Source: Gyrodactylus bullatarudis
Taxonomy: Eukaryota > Platyhelminthes > Monogenea > Gyrodactylidea > Gyrodactylidae
DNA length: 64,000 nt
Assembly: GCA_012064415.1 (NCBI GenBank)
Contig: SSNU01000104.1
Span: 161,654-225,653, forward strand
Direction: 5' to 3'
Numbering within the stretch: position 1 is the first letter of the stretch; the number at the start of each line of letters is the position of its first letter. This document shows, in pieces, positions 48,304-59,852 of this stretch. The translations under genes and the position numbers were made by a program. The notes under the pieces are model-generated. The model was not told the DNA's origin. It saw only the letters and a list, made by a program, of their open reading frames with translations, and did not search any database.

Positions 48304-49302
48304 TTACATTTTTGATTTGAAAATGTCTTTAATTAGCCGAGTGGCTTCATCTCGGAATATCGGTCCACTGAGACAATAGATTAGAAAATGTAGTTGAAAG
48401 TTCAACTCGAATAAATGATAGCATATCTTCTCAAAGTATAAAACAATATTATCAACCTTTAATAATTCAAAAACAAGGACAATATCATAGATTAACAAGG
48501 GGAAAGTTGTCACAATATAGAATAAACTTGAACAAATCAACATGTAAGTTAGATTCGATGCTTTGTCTTCTTTCGTGACAGATCTAGCGCATGGCTTTGG
48601 AGGTTTCCCCTCAAACTCGTTTGCTTCATTTTTTGGTAGCATAAACTTTGATGAGGTCTTTTGACGAAACTTTTGCTGATTCTTCAGCTTGAAAATAATT
48701 CCTGCGTTGACAACAAGCATAATTGTTATTGGTAATACCCCGATCATGAGTAGATCAAGTATTGATGTTAGTTTTTCCATAGTATTCACACAGTAATATA
48801 CATTTTTTTCCAGGTATAGGTTACGTGTGAAGAAAAATTTAAAACAAATACATAATATTAAAGTATAAAAAATTGCTATAGTTATTTTTGCTCGAAATTG
48901 TGTACATAAAACTTTTGCCTTGAATGGATAGAAGACCCAAATTGCCCTATCAACCGTAACAAGTACCAGGAGCCAGACACTTATCCAAGCATTAGAATAG
49001 CTCGCAAAAGCTTGCAGCTTACACACAATGGAGCTTGATTGTCGAATATCCTTCGAGATGAGTATACTGATAACTCTTGACAGGACAATAAGCTGGAAGC
49101 AAAAATCAAAAAACGCCAGGGCAATCAGATAGATATTTGTCGAGGTTTCACGAAGCCGACGTCCACGTAACACGACAATTGTGAATAAGTTGCAAATTAT
49201 CCCGACAACTGCAAATATTCCACTTGTAATTGAGGATATTTTGATGAAGTTCAAGTCTAAAATAGAAAGAAATATTTTGAGTTCGAGGGCTGTATTATTC
49301 AT
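48304..49302 (-). CDS. Rhodopsin-like (class A) peptide-type GPCR, copy 1
   Basis: 332 residues from the first in-frame ATG at 49302; no intron. An N-glycosylation site (NNT) is at the extreme N-terminus, then seven hydrophobic segments. TM1 is SGIFAVVGIICNLFTIVVL, with the conserved Asn. TM2 is NIYLIALAFFDFCFQLIV, with the conserved Asp in LAFFD. TM3 runs from C94 (VCKLQAF) to the motif DRAIWVFYPF. The second extracellular loop holds YYC. TM6 is YIVTTFPLLIYDIVLVF, with Pro. TM7 is LNFQLHFLIYCLSGPIFR. The DRY motif is DRA, and NPxxY is replaced by HFLIY. The sequence most resembles neuropeptide (FMRFamide/orphan) receptors of invertebrates; the ligand cannot be told. The third intracellular loop is rich in Lys and Pro. 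A paralog lies 12 kb to the right, also on minus. Confidence 0.85.
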   Translation of the reverse strand: MNNTALELKIFLSILDLNFIKISSITSGIFAVVGIICNLFTIVVLRGRRLRETSTNIYLIALAFFDFCFQLIVLSRVISILISKDIRQSSSIVCKLQAFASYSNAWISVWLLVLVTVDRAIWVFYPFKAKVLCTQFRAKITIAIFYTLILCICFKFFFTRNLYLEKNVYYCVNTMEKLTSILDLLMIGVLPITIMLVVNAGIIFKLKNQQKFRQKTSSKFMLPKNEANEFEGKPPKPCARSVTKEDKASNLTYMLICSSLFYIVTTFPLLIYDIVLVFELLKVDNIVLYFEKICYHLFELNFQLHFLIYCLSGPIFRDEATRLIKDIFKSKM

Positions 49303-50634
49303 TATAAACACTGATTGGCAAAATTTTACATATAAGTTTGAAAAATAAATAAGAATCTGCTGTTGAGAAGAATTGATTGAATAATCTCGACTCCTTAAAA
49401 TTGATCAAATCGAATAAATCAAGAAAAATTTAAATACTTCAGAATTTTGAAAATCTCAAAACGATTACTCTGATGAAATTATAGCCTTACATCCATCTTC
49501 TGAATCCTCTAATAGGGTCCTAATAAAATTCTTATTTTCAGAATGGTTCTTAAAAATTTTAATCTTGCGCCAATTTTTTTGACTTAATATCAGTAGACCA
49601 ACTGCATTCAATGTTTTATAGTTTAAGTATCAATTTTATCTTTCACAATTTATTAAATATTGAAAGCAATTTTTTCATTATCTATAACTGGTTACAGTTA
49701 ATTAATCAGCTTTTTACAGAAATATTAAATTTTTCTTTTGTTTAAATGTATTACGATTTATTCTCGTTCTGATTCTGAAGGACCCTATCTTCTAAGAAAT
49801 GAATATTTCTACTGATACAAATGGAATTACAGGCAGTTTCAGTTATTGTCAATTTAATTCAATTGGATGGACTTTGAAGGACCACCCGCAAGTTCTTTTT
49901 GATTAGAAGTTCATTGAAACTTTGTTAGGTTGGGAAAGTTTTTGGTAATCATCATTCAAGAAGATTAAAATTCTGCTTAAAAATATGTATGATGATAGTT
50001 GATTGTTCTCTCTGTGTATTACACATAGTGGTTGTCTGGAATTTAATTCGAATAGTCGTCGGAACTATTAGACTTGTGAACTAATCTCATGGGACTATTG
50101 ATGAAGAAAATAAAGAGATTTCGTATAAAAATTTCTTGACAATATGTGAATCAATCAAAATTTCCAGTTGATGAGAAAAAAGTTAATATAATTTTCGAAA
50201 AATAAACTTTCCATTGATGTTATTATTTGAGCCAAAAAATTAGTTTTTTGGGGGTAGATGATATTGATTTCTAGGCGTTTTATTTAATTCTTCTTAATTT
50301 CTTCTCAGATTTCAAATCTAGCTAGAATTGCTGCAAGTTATTAAAAAAATCTGCCTTTGAAACAACTTTTCTTGAAATATGAGACTTATCATAGAAAACT
50401 TTTCCAACCAAATTCAATTGCTAATTCCCTTTGAGAAGATTGTATAAGTGGATTCTAGAGCATGTGAACAGCCATCATTTCTAACAAAATTACAGATGGA
50501 TTGAGTTATATGTTAAGTGATTAGGGCAACCAAGAATATGCTCTTATAATATTCGGCTAAAAACCTAAATATTCTCTCTAATAAGCGTTGTAAAATTCCA
50601 TTTCCTTGATAAAAATTATTTATTCAGTTATAGT
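49303..50634. other. Intergenic, no gene seen
   Basis: AT-rich DNA upstream of GPCR copy 1. It presumably includes that gene's promoter. No exon-like frame or named repeat is seen. Confidence 0.4.
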
Positions 50635-50855
50635 TTAAAATTTAATATCATCGTATGAAAAATTTCTTTCTTTCTTCATAAGAGTTTTAGTGAATGAAGC
50701 TGATCTCTCATTTTCTGAAGTTGTTGGTTGAGCTTTAAATAGAAATGCATATTGGTGAGGAGAAACACTTGCTTCACTCTGTTCAACTATCTTTATAATC
50801 AAAATTTTCCTCATGCGTTTATCGAAATATTCTTTCAAATTTATGGAATCCAAAT
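50635..50855 (-). CDS. Possible terminal exon of an unrecognised gene
   Basis: An acceptor (attcttacag|AT) at 50855 opens a frame in phase 1: LDSINLKEYFDKRMRKILII, then KIVEQSEASVSPHQYAFLFK, ending ERNFSYDDIKF and a stop at 50635. The mixed, hydrophilic composition and the clean acceptor look like a real last exon. I could not find a matching upstream exon. A nearby frame (CELCGEHIRKN, about 50900-50935) is suggestive of a C-x2-C element but does not join in phase. No function can be given. Confidence 0.3.
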
Positions 50856-53800
50856 CTGTAAGAATACGATGATACTCTCCAATTTTTGCTGCTCAATTTT
50901 GAATTTTTTCTAATATGTTCACCGCAGAGTTCACAATCTTTCCTCCCATTAGCTCATATTTATCGATCATAAGGAAAATGTCTTTTTGATAAATTTGATT
51001 TTAAATATTACCATTTTGGTTTAGACAATTCGTCTACTCGATGAATATACAAGAGGCTTATCGAAAAGAGCTTTCATTTTTAGATTTCAGAGCTTATAGA
51101 GAGGAATGTCAGCATCAAGAAAGGCCCAATTTGTTTATTAGTTCTTGGTTGTTCTTGAACTGGATTAAATTTTAAACCAATAAGATATCTCTCTTGAATT
51201 ATCATGGCACTATTTTGACGAATAATAGACGTGAGATTTTTGCATATCCCAGCAGATTAATATATTTCCTATTGCAAACGAAGTACTTTCTTAGGCTTAG
51301 ATGTATAATAGGCCTGGTACCAAAAAATTCCGAAGATCAACTTATCCTATATATTCATTTTGGTATGAAAAAGTATAAGTCTAAAAAGAAAACGAAACCT
51401 ATGAAATTTCTTGAACAAAAATATTAATAAACTAAGTAGTTAACAGTTGGACTAAGTGGTTGAGTGTTTGATCCAACGTTCGAATATCGGATCAGATTGA
51501 GTTATAAATTTTTTTTCGAAAAAAAACTTGATTGTATTTTTCATGTAGCAACCTTAAAATTAGCTATTTTAGCAACAATTTCAAGCTACTTGACAGGTTT
51601 TTTTTCTCAAGCTGACAAAATTGACTTCATCGGATTCAGCATGAAATTAACTCTCTAGAAATGGTCCAAGCTCTGCGATATTCTAATGTTTTGATTTCGA
51701 TCATCTACCACTAATGTATAATGGTGAGTTGCTTACGTGATATGTGTCTTCAAATGCACAGTGGGATTTTAAAGGTTTAAACTAATTTTCAAATAAAACT
51801 TGACATAGAATATAATATAAAGTGGTAGGGTATTCGATTTCATATTACAAGATAAGTAAAATAATTCGATAGTTGGATGAATAAATATTTCCCTTATCAT
51901 ATAGTTTCTCTTACGATTATTATTGCCGATAGAAGCATGATTCATAATTAGACAAAATTTCCATATTGAGTAGCAGACGGAAAGTAAACAAAAGGGAGAA
52001 TTTAAACTTTTTATTTCCATGTCCTCAATACAATGAGTAATCCATATATAGCTTTCCAATCTTTTGGAGAAATTATCAACTTTTTTCCTAATTGAGAATT
52101 CATTGAAAACACTCTTTATGTCTAGCTCACTTGGTCAATGATGTTATCAATGTACATTGCTCATAAATGTATAAAGACACTCTAGATGACTCAAGAGTTG
52201 AGACTTTCAAGTAGAATTAATTGGATTAATTAACTCAATTGAATATATCACATTTCTCTTAATAAATGCACATAGCTGATTGAGTGATTTTTATGACTAA
52301 CTGTAATCGAAGAAGTAAGGCATCAAACCAATTAGAGAAACCCTTCATTTCTAATAGTAATGATATCCTGATTTATGACATCATACAAGTCATAAAGTTA
52401 ATCAAGGTGTAGCTATAAAAAGACACTGATTGAGCTGTTAATAATGAAAATAATTATAATTATAATCATTACCATGAACCATGAATTTCTTAGTAATTTC
52501 TTCTTGATCCTTTCATTGATATTTATTAGGAAACGATGTAGATAGATAAATCTTGAATTAGAAAAATAATGGCAACGGCATTATAAGTACACTACACTTC
52601 TTTTTTGAGAATAGAAACATCTACTTGGCAATAATTTATATATATTTTTCAATTCGTCTTAGCCTCAAGACATTGTCTGTATAGAATGTCGAAATTAATA
52701 AGTATTATCAAGTATTACCCTGAGATGAAAAGTTGTCAAGTATAAATGTTTAGGCAATCTAGTCAAGAGAATATCTAATGTTGCCATCGTCTATTATGAT
52801 TTGTCAAACCACTTCTTCCCATCTTGTTGATCTGTTTTAAAAAGAGTCTTAGTAGTCATGACATCATAGCTTTCTCTACTTACTCAAAGTTCATAAAGTT
52901 AATCCTTTCAATGCAGTTAAATGCTGACGAAAAATTCAGATTATGACACGAAGGTTTAGAGAAACATGCCATCTTCAAGAAAAAGTTAAACTTCTAAATT
53001 CGTGATAAACAAAAATATGGATCGATTTTCCACAGTAATGATGAATTTGTGTCAACTTCTAAGACGAATTCGGATTATTTTTGTCTCAATTATCTCAATT
53101 GCTTAAAATATAGGAAATTAATAAAAATGTTGAACTCAAACGTTGAAAAAGTGAGAAATTTCAAAAACGGCCTAATTTCGAACTTTCCCAGATATTTTTT
53201 ACAACTTTTTGTCTAGAGAGATTCAAAAGAAAATATTTTTTTCCAAACTAATCACAGAAGAAAAAGCTTTAGATTAAAATCGTTTGTATTAATAGACCTC
53301 TGATTTATTTCCATAAAAATCAATGATATTTTTATGTTTCAAATTAATTCCTAGGCTAGGCCTATTCACTCACTTAAAAGTAAAGTAAGGAAAATCCCCA
53401 AGGGATAATGACTTTGATAATTTCAGTATTTTCTTCTTTTATTTTTATTTTCTTCAAAGATAAAATTTCCCAAAATTCATAAGCTAATCTGAAAAAGGGG
53501 GAGAGAGTAATTACTTTTTTTCCATACTCTCTTTCTGGGATGCAAGCTCAATTATAATTTTGCTTTCAAAAATAATGAATTTGAGATCATTATATCTTGA
53601 TTTTTCCGTAATTTCATTGCTTAATTATTCTTTTTTTACTCTCTTTCATAAATACTCAATCTTTTAACAACTTCTCAAACATCTTATGAAAATCTCACCA
53701 TCTAAAATTCCTGAAGCATGAATTTTGCAAATTTCTTGTCAATTCTGTGTAGTTGCAAAATGTTACTTTTTTTATCAAATTGAAAGAGCAAAAGATCAAA

Positions 53801-55091
53801 ACCTTTTACTTTTCCAACCCTATATCAGAAAGGAAATTTATTAAGCTTTGCTTTCATGTGCTAGGTTTCAAAGTGAATATCTTTTTTATCTTCGAAGATG
53901 TTCCAGAAAGTAGGGATAGATTTTTCAACTTGGTTTTGGCAGATAGCAGTTTCATGATTTTCAAAAATTCATCATTAAGAAAATACAAATTTTTTAAAAT
54001 TCTATAGTACTCATTAGGGAATCCATGAAAAACCGAATTTACCAGAATAACTAGCCTTTTAGTGAATCCGGTGAATAACGGTAAATCCGTTGATATCACT
54101 GGAAGAAACGGATCCATTGTAACATTAAAACACTAATTACGTTAAAATTTGAATATGAAAGTGGGAATTTTTCGAAAATCGGTCTCTTTCCCATTCACTA
54201 GTTGAAATACAAAAAAATTCAATCAAGAGTACATTCTGGTTGAGTTAAAATTTTTATTAATGCCTTTTCCCAGTTATATTCTGGCTAAAAAAGTTTTTTT
54301 ATGAAGAATCACAAAAAATAGTTTTTTGCGTTATAAAAAAATTCTGCTTCAGTGATTTTGCGCTCAAAAGGAAACAATGGGCAAACTTTATGACAACTTA
54401 TACTGCTTCATTTATCTTCAATTTCTTATTAGAAAATAATAGAATTCATTTAGAAAATGTTGATGATAAGTTTAGATTTTTGCTTTATTTAGTTCTTTTA
54501 GATTAAGATTTACTAAAAATCCTCATTTCCCCAAGTGTAGAAAGAATAGAATAGGCCTTCTTTCAAAATCTAATTAAGTCGTTGGATGATCCAACAAGAT
54601 TATATAATACCAGCGAACAGCAGGTTTTCAGAGGAATACTTCACCTAAAATGTCAGCATGAATACTTACAAACTGTTTATTTCTAATTAAATGGGTTTCA
54701 AAACTAAACTGTCTCATTAGAATTAAAAATTGTATATTATACAATGCAGAATATTCGAATGATGACATGATCTTCTAATATTTTTCTGTCTGTTGGAAGG
54801 TAGAATAAAGTAAAAGATTTAAAAATGCCCTCTTGCTTTAAATGACAGTTATCAAAGTATTTATCTCATCTAAGTCCTTCCAAGCCTAGAACTTTTATCA
54901 AAGAAGTTAAAACATCTTTTTTATCTTGCATTTTAATATCCTTGTAGATTTTAAAGTAGGGAGATAGATTTTGTGATTAAAAATCATAAATTCTCATCTT
55001 AAAAGATTCTAGTATCAGTCTCGGTAAGATTTGTTCAACATTCTAATGTAGAATTTTCAGTTCGTAGTTATTTTCGCTCGAATTACCATTT

Positions 55092-55195
55092 TTACTGACT
55101 ATAACGTTGCTCGCTTGCTACCTGACTATGATGTTTTGTTGCTTGTGGACAACGTTATAATCAATCTATGCTGAAAACCTCCCTAAAGAACTGTT
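55092..55195. repeat. Second copy of the hairpin element (diverged)
   Basis: Contains gactataacgttgctcgctt, gctacctgactat, a loop, then gtggacaacgttataatcaa and tct. This is an imperfect version of the 12861-12950 element in inverted orientation, with the same flank in inverse (gcatagattga and agggag/ctccct). This shows that the hairpin is a mobile family rather than a single palindrome. Confidence 0.7.
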
Positions 55196-55236
55196 TGTTT
55201 CGAAATTATGAATTTCATTCTTAGTATTTTAGAAAT

Positions 55237-55389
55237 AAAGCTAATTGATATGAAGTTGGGAATCTATGATATTTACAGAAATCTCGATATTTTCATCAAG
55301 AAATCGAATTTTTTAAAGGTTTTTTGGAATCCTACTTATGTTTTTGTAAAAATCATAGATTCCCAACTTCATATCAATTAGCTTTAGTA
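55237..55389. repeat. Palindromic repeat, family A, shortest copy
   Basis: Ends are near-perfect inverses: taaagctaattgatatgaag and cttcatatcaattagcttta. Only about 150 bp remain, including the best-preserved termini in the window. The outer TA suggests a TA target site, as in Tc1/mariner-derived MITEs. Confidence 0.8.
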
Positions 55390-57586
55390 TTTATTATCCT
55401 CCATACACTGGTTTCCCATTTTCCCCGTAACATACATGAACTAACGCCAGTGTAGTGGAGTTATTCAGTATCAATCAATTTAACCAATTTACTTCTTTTC
55501 ATCAGTTAGAGACTAGTGCCATCAGGCAACTTGAAAGAGGTTTATAATAAACCACAACGGATTTATGGGGTTTCTTCAACATTCTCTAACTATACTACAA
55601 TTGTAGTATGTATGACAAAGTGTATACTTGGTATGGTTTGTTTATGCCAAATTTTTCTAACCAACAGTGAATGAATCATATAGGTATCCAAATGTTTCTA
55701 AGATTACGATTATAATGATAATAGTAGATACAAAAAGTAAGTTTTATATTCTACCCAAATGACCTTAGTTGAAGATAATAAATTGGGATATTGAACACAA
55801 AATGGGATTTTAAAACATTATCAAATTACTCTAATGTGTGTGATTAGTTTTATTTGTTTTTATTTCGGAATGTAAACTATACGTTCGAATCTCATAGAAT
55901 ATTTTCAATCGATAAAATTTTTACAGAAATTCCTGATTTTCAAGAAAATATTAAACTGAAACTTTTCTGGCCATATCAGAATCTTCTGTTTAATCTTGAT
56001 CACAAATATCACAAATCAAGAAAAATCTCAAGCTCAAAAGTTGAAAAAGGGAAACTTTGGGACGTTTCCGAAATTCAAAAATTAGGCCAGATTGAATATC
56101 TTCCATCTCATCAGCTGATAGGCTCATTTTACTATGGAATTCAAAAAATAATTTTATTCCTGACCTCCTGGTGAAGGAATTTAATTTTTTTTGTCAAAAT
56201 AGAGAATTCCATCTTCATGTCAAGAAGTTTTTTAGGATCAAGACAAGAAAATAAAATTTTTAAAGATCAACGCATTATCGTTTGGGAGTTTTTGATCATT
56301 TCCACTACTTGATGCTCATCGAAATATCGAAAATTTTCGTATCACGTTCAAATTTAAATAAAGTCAGCCGAGAACTATAACTAAAGATTTACTTTTCAAC
56401 AAAGATTAATACTGTTTCTCAAGATTAATCTGGAACGATTTCTTTGTCGATTAATTTTTAAAAATGTAGAAAAAGACACACTGCAGCAACTGCAGATTTC
56501 TGTAAAACCAATATTCAATTGCTCTTAAACAATTGAAAAACTCTTGACGAGTTATCAAGTATTTCAGGAAACCATTCATAGATTTCCTTTTCGAATCTTG
56601 TACAAGGAACGGACAGGGCCGACAGTTCTAAGTGGTAACTTCATGCATTTGAGTCTTCTATCATCACTATTACTTTATCTCAGATAACTTATCTGTTATT
56701 CGAGTAGACATCAAGAAAGTATGAACGATTCTATTTCTAGGTCTGAAACCCTGTTAGACTCTCGTGAAGAATCAATCAGCCAGCTAGTGTTCATTTCTGA
56801 TTCAGTCTTCGTATCATTGATAGGTTTTTAATTCATTTCTTATTTGTATAATTATAATTAATTTATTTTAATCAAAAAAAAACCCAGTCACATTAGATTC
56901 TTTTTGTTTTGTACTATGTATAAAATCCAGGTTTTGTACTAATTTGAACTATTTTATCTAAAAATTCATTTTTTCAACTCATAAATGAATTCCCGTTTTC
57001 TCTAAGAACATAGCAAGTCTTAGGTCTTGGACCTAAATTCTGTTTTTCTCAGTTGAGCTGTCCTCCAACTCTGGTTTTTTCTGGTCCCATGTTGATTATT
57101 GATTAAAAGATTTTTCAGTCTTTTTAGAAAAATTTGAATTGAAAAATAAAGAAATATTGCCCAGAAATCCTGAGTTTCTTCAAACAATAAAATCTTTGAT
57201 TGATTGGACATAACATATTCTGATTGAAGTGAAATAAAAGATAAAACTTTGATAAATGTTACAGCATTCGAATACAATTTACAATTAGATATCATCTATA
57301 AATTCTTTAACACTATAGGATGAAATAAACTATTCTCTTTTATCATAAAATCAACAAGATTGATTATACCACTATTTTGGAATAAGCTAAGGAGAAGGGT
57401 GGAGGGTTGAGAGTCATCAGGAACTCTAAAAGAGTAAATTTCAACTTTAAGTTGGTGCTAATTCTAAAAAGATTAGAAAAATGCGTTTTTAAAATAATTA
57501 TTTTGATTTAATGTAAATTAAAATGTTCTAAATTAAGATATATATTATATATCTATAATAATATGGTAAAGATCAACACTAGAATT

Positions 57587-57673
57587 CTGGGATAGATTTA
57601 TCTGCAAACATAGGTAGATATTATCTACGATTATTTCGTTCTAGGTGCTTAGGTAATATATCCCACAAGTTCG
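57587..57673. repeat. Direct repeat of a Penelope-like remnant, copy 1
   Basis: 87 bp starting ctgggatagatttatctgca; it matches 58379-58465 at 84 of 87 positions. A further inverted piece (tccta..ttggtaat) lies at about 57912-57950. Confidence 0.85.
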
Positions 57674-57800
57674 TCCTATTTGGTAATTAGGATTAGCCCA
57701 TGTCGCTGGATGTTACAGCATACTAATGGATCCCACCGTGACTAGTAAGAAAGAAACTTACAAAGCATTTAGAAATAATCTTAGTATACATCTTTGGTAG

Positions 57801-57843
57801 ACATATACGCGCATTTCGTCCTCTTTTGGACTCGTCAGTATGT
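57801..57843 (-). ncRNA. Hammerhead ribozyme, Penelope-type with a very short stem III
   Basis: Read on the minus strand: ACAUA (stem I), CUGACGA core, GUCC-AAAAGA-GGAC (stem II, 4 bp with a 6-nt loop), GAAA core, then UGCGCGU (self-complementary stem III, with the final A of GAAA) and A, followed by UAUGU, which pairs with ACAUA. All core positions of the hammerhead consensus (CUGANGA ... GAAA) are present; the predicted cleavage is after GUA. Hammerheads with such short stem III are known from terminal repeats of Penelope-like elements, where they work best as dimers. An RT fragment of that class lies 0.6 kb away. Confidence 0.75.
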
Positions 57844-58378
57844 TGCACTATTGATTAGTTAGAAAAACTTCATGATATAGAAGTAATCCTAGTTGCATGG
57901 GATGTTAGACATTACCAAATAGGACGAACTTGTGAGATATATTATATTAGAATGAAATTATTCTAGATAATCTTTGTAATTACAGGGGATGCAGTATTCA
58001 AAAGCAGATATTCTCAAAATATCATACGGTTTAAATACTTGAACTCGTGAAGTGAATGATTTATGAGGTAGGTACACTATCCACAACGCCTATTTTTAAC
58101 TATTTCCCAAAGGAAGTTGTTCGGCTCAAAAAAAAATAATAAAGAGTTGAAAAGTACCTTAAGAATCTAGGATCCAGAATAATAAACCACTATAAGTTAA
58201 CGATAAATCTTTTAAAATAGTGATTTTTGTAGTTTGCAGGAAACGATTTTTGATTGTTATGTATTAAATATTCACGTATACTTACATATACGTCCGAAAT
58301 TCCCATAAAGTTATTCATAATTGTTAGTATAAAAAAGAATTTTTTAATTAGAGAAATATATATTTCGCCAGGTCCTAT

Positions 58379-58465
58379 CTGGGATAGATTTATCTGCAAA
58401 CATAGGTAGATATTATCTACGATTATTTCAGTCTAGGTGCCTAGGTAATATATCCCACAAGTTCG
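58379..58465. repeat. Direct repeat of a Penelope-like remnant, copy 2
   Basis: It matches 57587-57673 with three substitutions and no gaps. It ends five bases before an open stretch coding for a Penelope-like RT motif, as expected for the terminal repeat of such an element. Confidence 0.85.
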
Positions 58466-58469
58466 CTAA

Positions 58470-58590
58470 TTAAACCTGCTTTGTAACTTTTTGGGCAGAA
58501 ACTTGAAAAATGAAATCTATTTTCAAAGAGATGGAATAGCTATGGGATCACCACTGAGCCCAATCCTAAACGAAATAATCGAAATTCGGC
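58470..58590 (+). pseudogene. Penelope-like reverse transcriptase fragment
   Basis: The frame reads LLCNFLGRNLKNEIYFQRDG followed by IAMGSPLSPILNEI. The block Y-F-x-x-D-G-[IV]-A-M-G-S-P-L-S-P is the conserved RT motif found just before the catalytic domain in Penelope-like elements. The catalytic YxDD part is missing: sequence after about 58590 joins a family A repeat and hits a stop at 58617. It is a short, dead fragment. Confidence 0.7.
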
Positions 58591-58870
58591 TACCAAACGA
58601 TAATCAAGTTATTCCTTAGAACAAATTCAGCATATTTGGCTTTCTTGTCTTATTGAAATCCTGAAAATCAACTTTTGTTCACTATCTCACTTTGAAATCA
58701 ATAAAAAATTTCAATTCAAAGTTCAAAAAGTAGCATTCAGGCACTAAATTGAATTGTGAAAAATGACCATTTTTTCATTAAAAATGTTTTTTAGGTCGTA
58801 AAAGTGGGCAACATGAGTAGGAATCCAAAGTATCTTTTACATACATATCCATAACATTATTTTCCTTCGA
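58590..58870. repeat. Family A repeat, half copy
   Basis: It holds the internal and right-arm phrases of family A (ttgtcttattgaaatcctga, then caacttttgttcactatctc, and gtgggcaacatgagtaggaa). It directly abuts the RT fragment, so the two elements are nested or joined by deletion. Confidence 0.55.
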
Positions 58871-59339
58871 GAATCCTGAGTTTTTCCAGGTTATTTAATG
58901 AGTTTCAATTTTTTTCACCAAAAATAGCAATCTTATCATCAAGATACATTTCTCAGTTCCATTATGCCCTTGGGAGATTATAGGGCATTAACATAAAATG
59001 GACGGAATTTTCCTTTTATAAAAATATTATCCTAGATCTGCGCATTTTCCTGAGTAATCCATCCCTTCCCAGTTATTTGGATAGTCTGACATCTCTAAAT
59101 TTTACAAACAAGTGGTTTTCTAGGTTCTTTTGTTTTGTGATTGGTTTCATTACCTTGTCGCATTGATGGGCATTAAATTGTCAGAAATCAGACAAGGAAG
59201 TGTCAAAAAATATTCTAATCATAGTTTTATCCTAGTGGTTTAAGCAGTACTCAATTTTAGGCTATGGTGTACTGAGTTTTAACGAGGAAGAAACTCGTAT
59301 ATCACTGTGGTTTAAACTAGATATCTATATATTTGAAAG

Positions 59340-59852
59340 GGAATCTCAATGTTGGAGATTTTTTTGGAATCCTTATCAAGTTGCTTACTTTTAACACATA
59401 AAGAAAAAAATTATTTCTATGAATTGTTTCAAATTTTTGATTTCGCGTCAAAATCCCATTTTTCGAACTTTGAACTGAAATTTTTTATTGATTTGAAACT
59501 GGGAATGTGGTCAAAAGAAATTTTTTCGGAATCAGAATTAGAGAAGAATATAATTCATGCTTAACCTGTTCTATAATGCATAAACTCAGTTTTGGTTTTT
59601 GAATTTTTGATCATTTCCACTATATGAAATTTCGATGATGATTCAAAATCCATTGAAAATAGTGGAAATTTGACAGGGAAATTAAGCTTTCTTGTTTTAT
59701 TCTAATCCTGAGTAACTTCTATCTCATCAATAAAAATTTTCAGTTTGAAAAATCTTTTTTGTCAAACGGTAAAAGTAAGGGATTAGGATTCCATAGTCGA
59801 ATTCTTGATGAAATCACAGAACCTCAACTTTATATCAACCAAATTTAGTTTA
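59340..59852. repeat. Palindromic repeat, family A, long decayed copy
   Basis: About 510 bp with inverted arms meeting near 59640 ('catttccactatatgaaatt' against 'aaaatagtggaaatttgaca'). The same order of internal phrases as copy 1, mirrored. The small open frames inside are chance. Confidence 0.55.

Larger units (their letters stand above)
50856..57586. other. Gene-poor, repeat-rich stretch
   Basis: No gene is recognised. It includes a dispersed repeat near 51.22-51.32 kb (shared with 13.9-14.07 and 17.86-17.96 kb: ttcctaacgaagta-type sequence followed by ttcttaggtttagatg), a family B repeat at about 52.92-53.09 kb, the second hairpin element at about 55.09-55.20 kb and a family A copy at 55.24-55.39 kb. 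The open frame at 55854-56174 overlaps family A/B-like sequence and is not called a gene. Confidence 0.4.

Noticed and set aside
55854..56174. 106-codon plus-strand open frame
   Set aside because: Overlaps phrases shared with the dispersed repeats. No start context, motif or splice site supports a gene.
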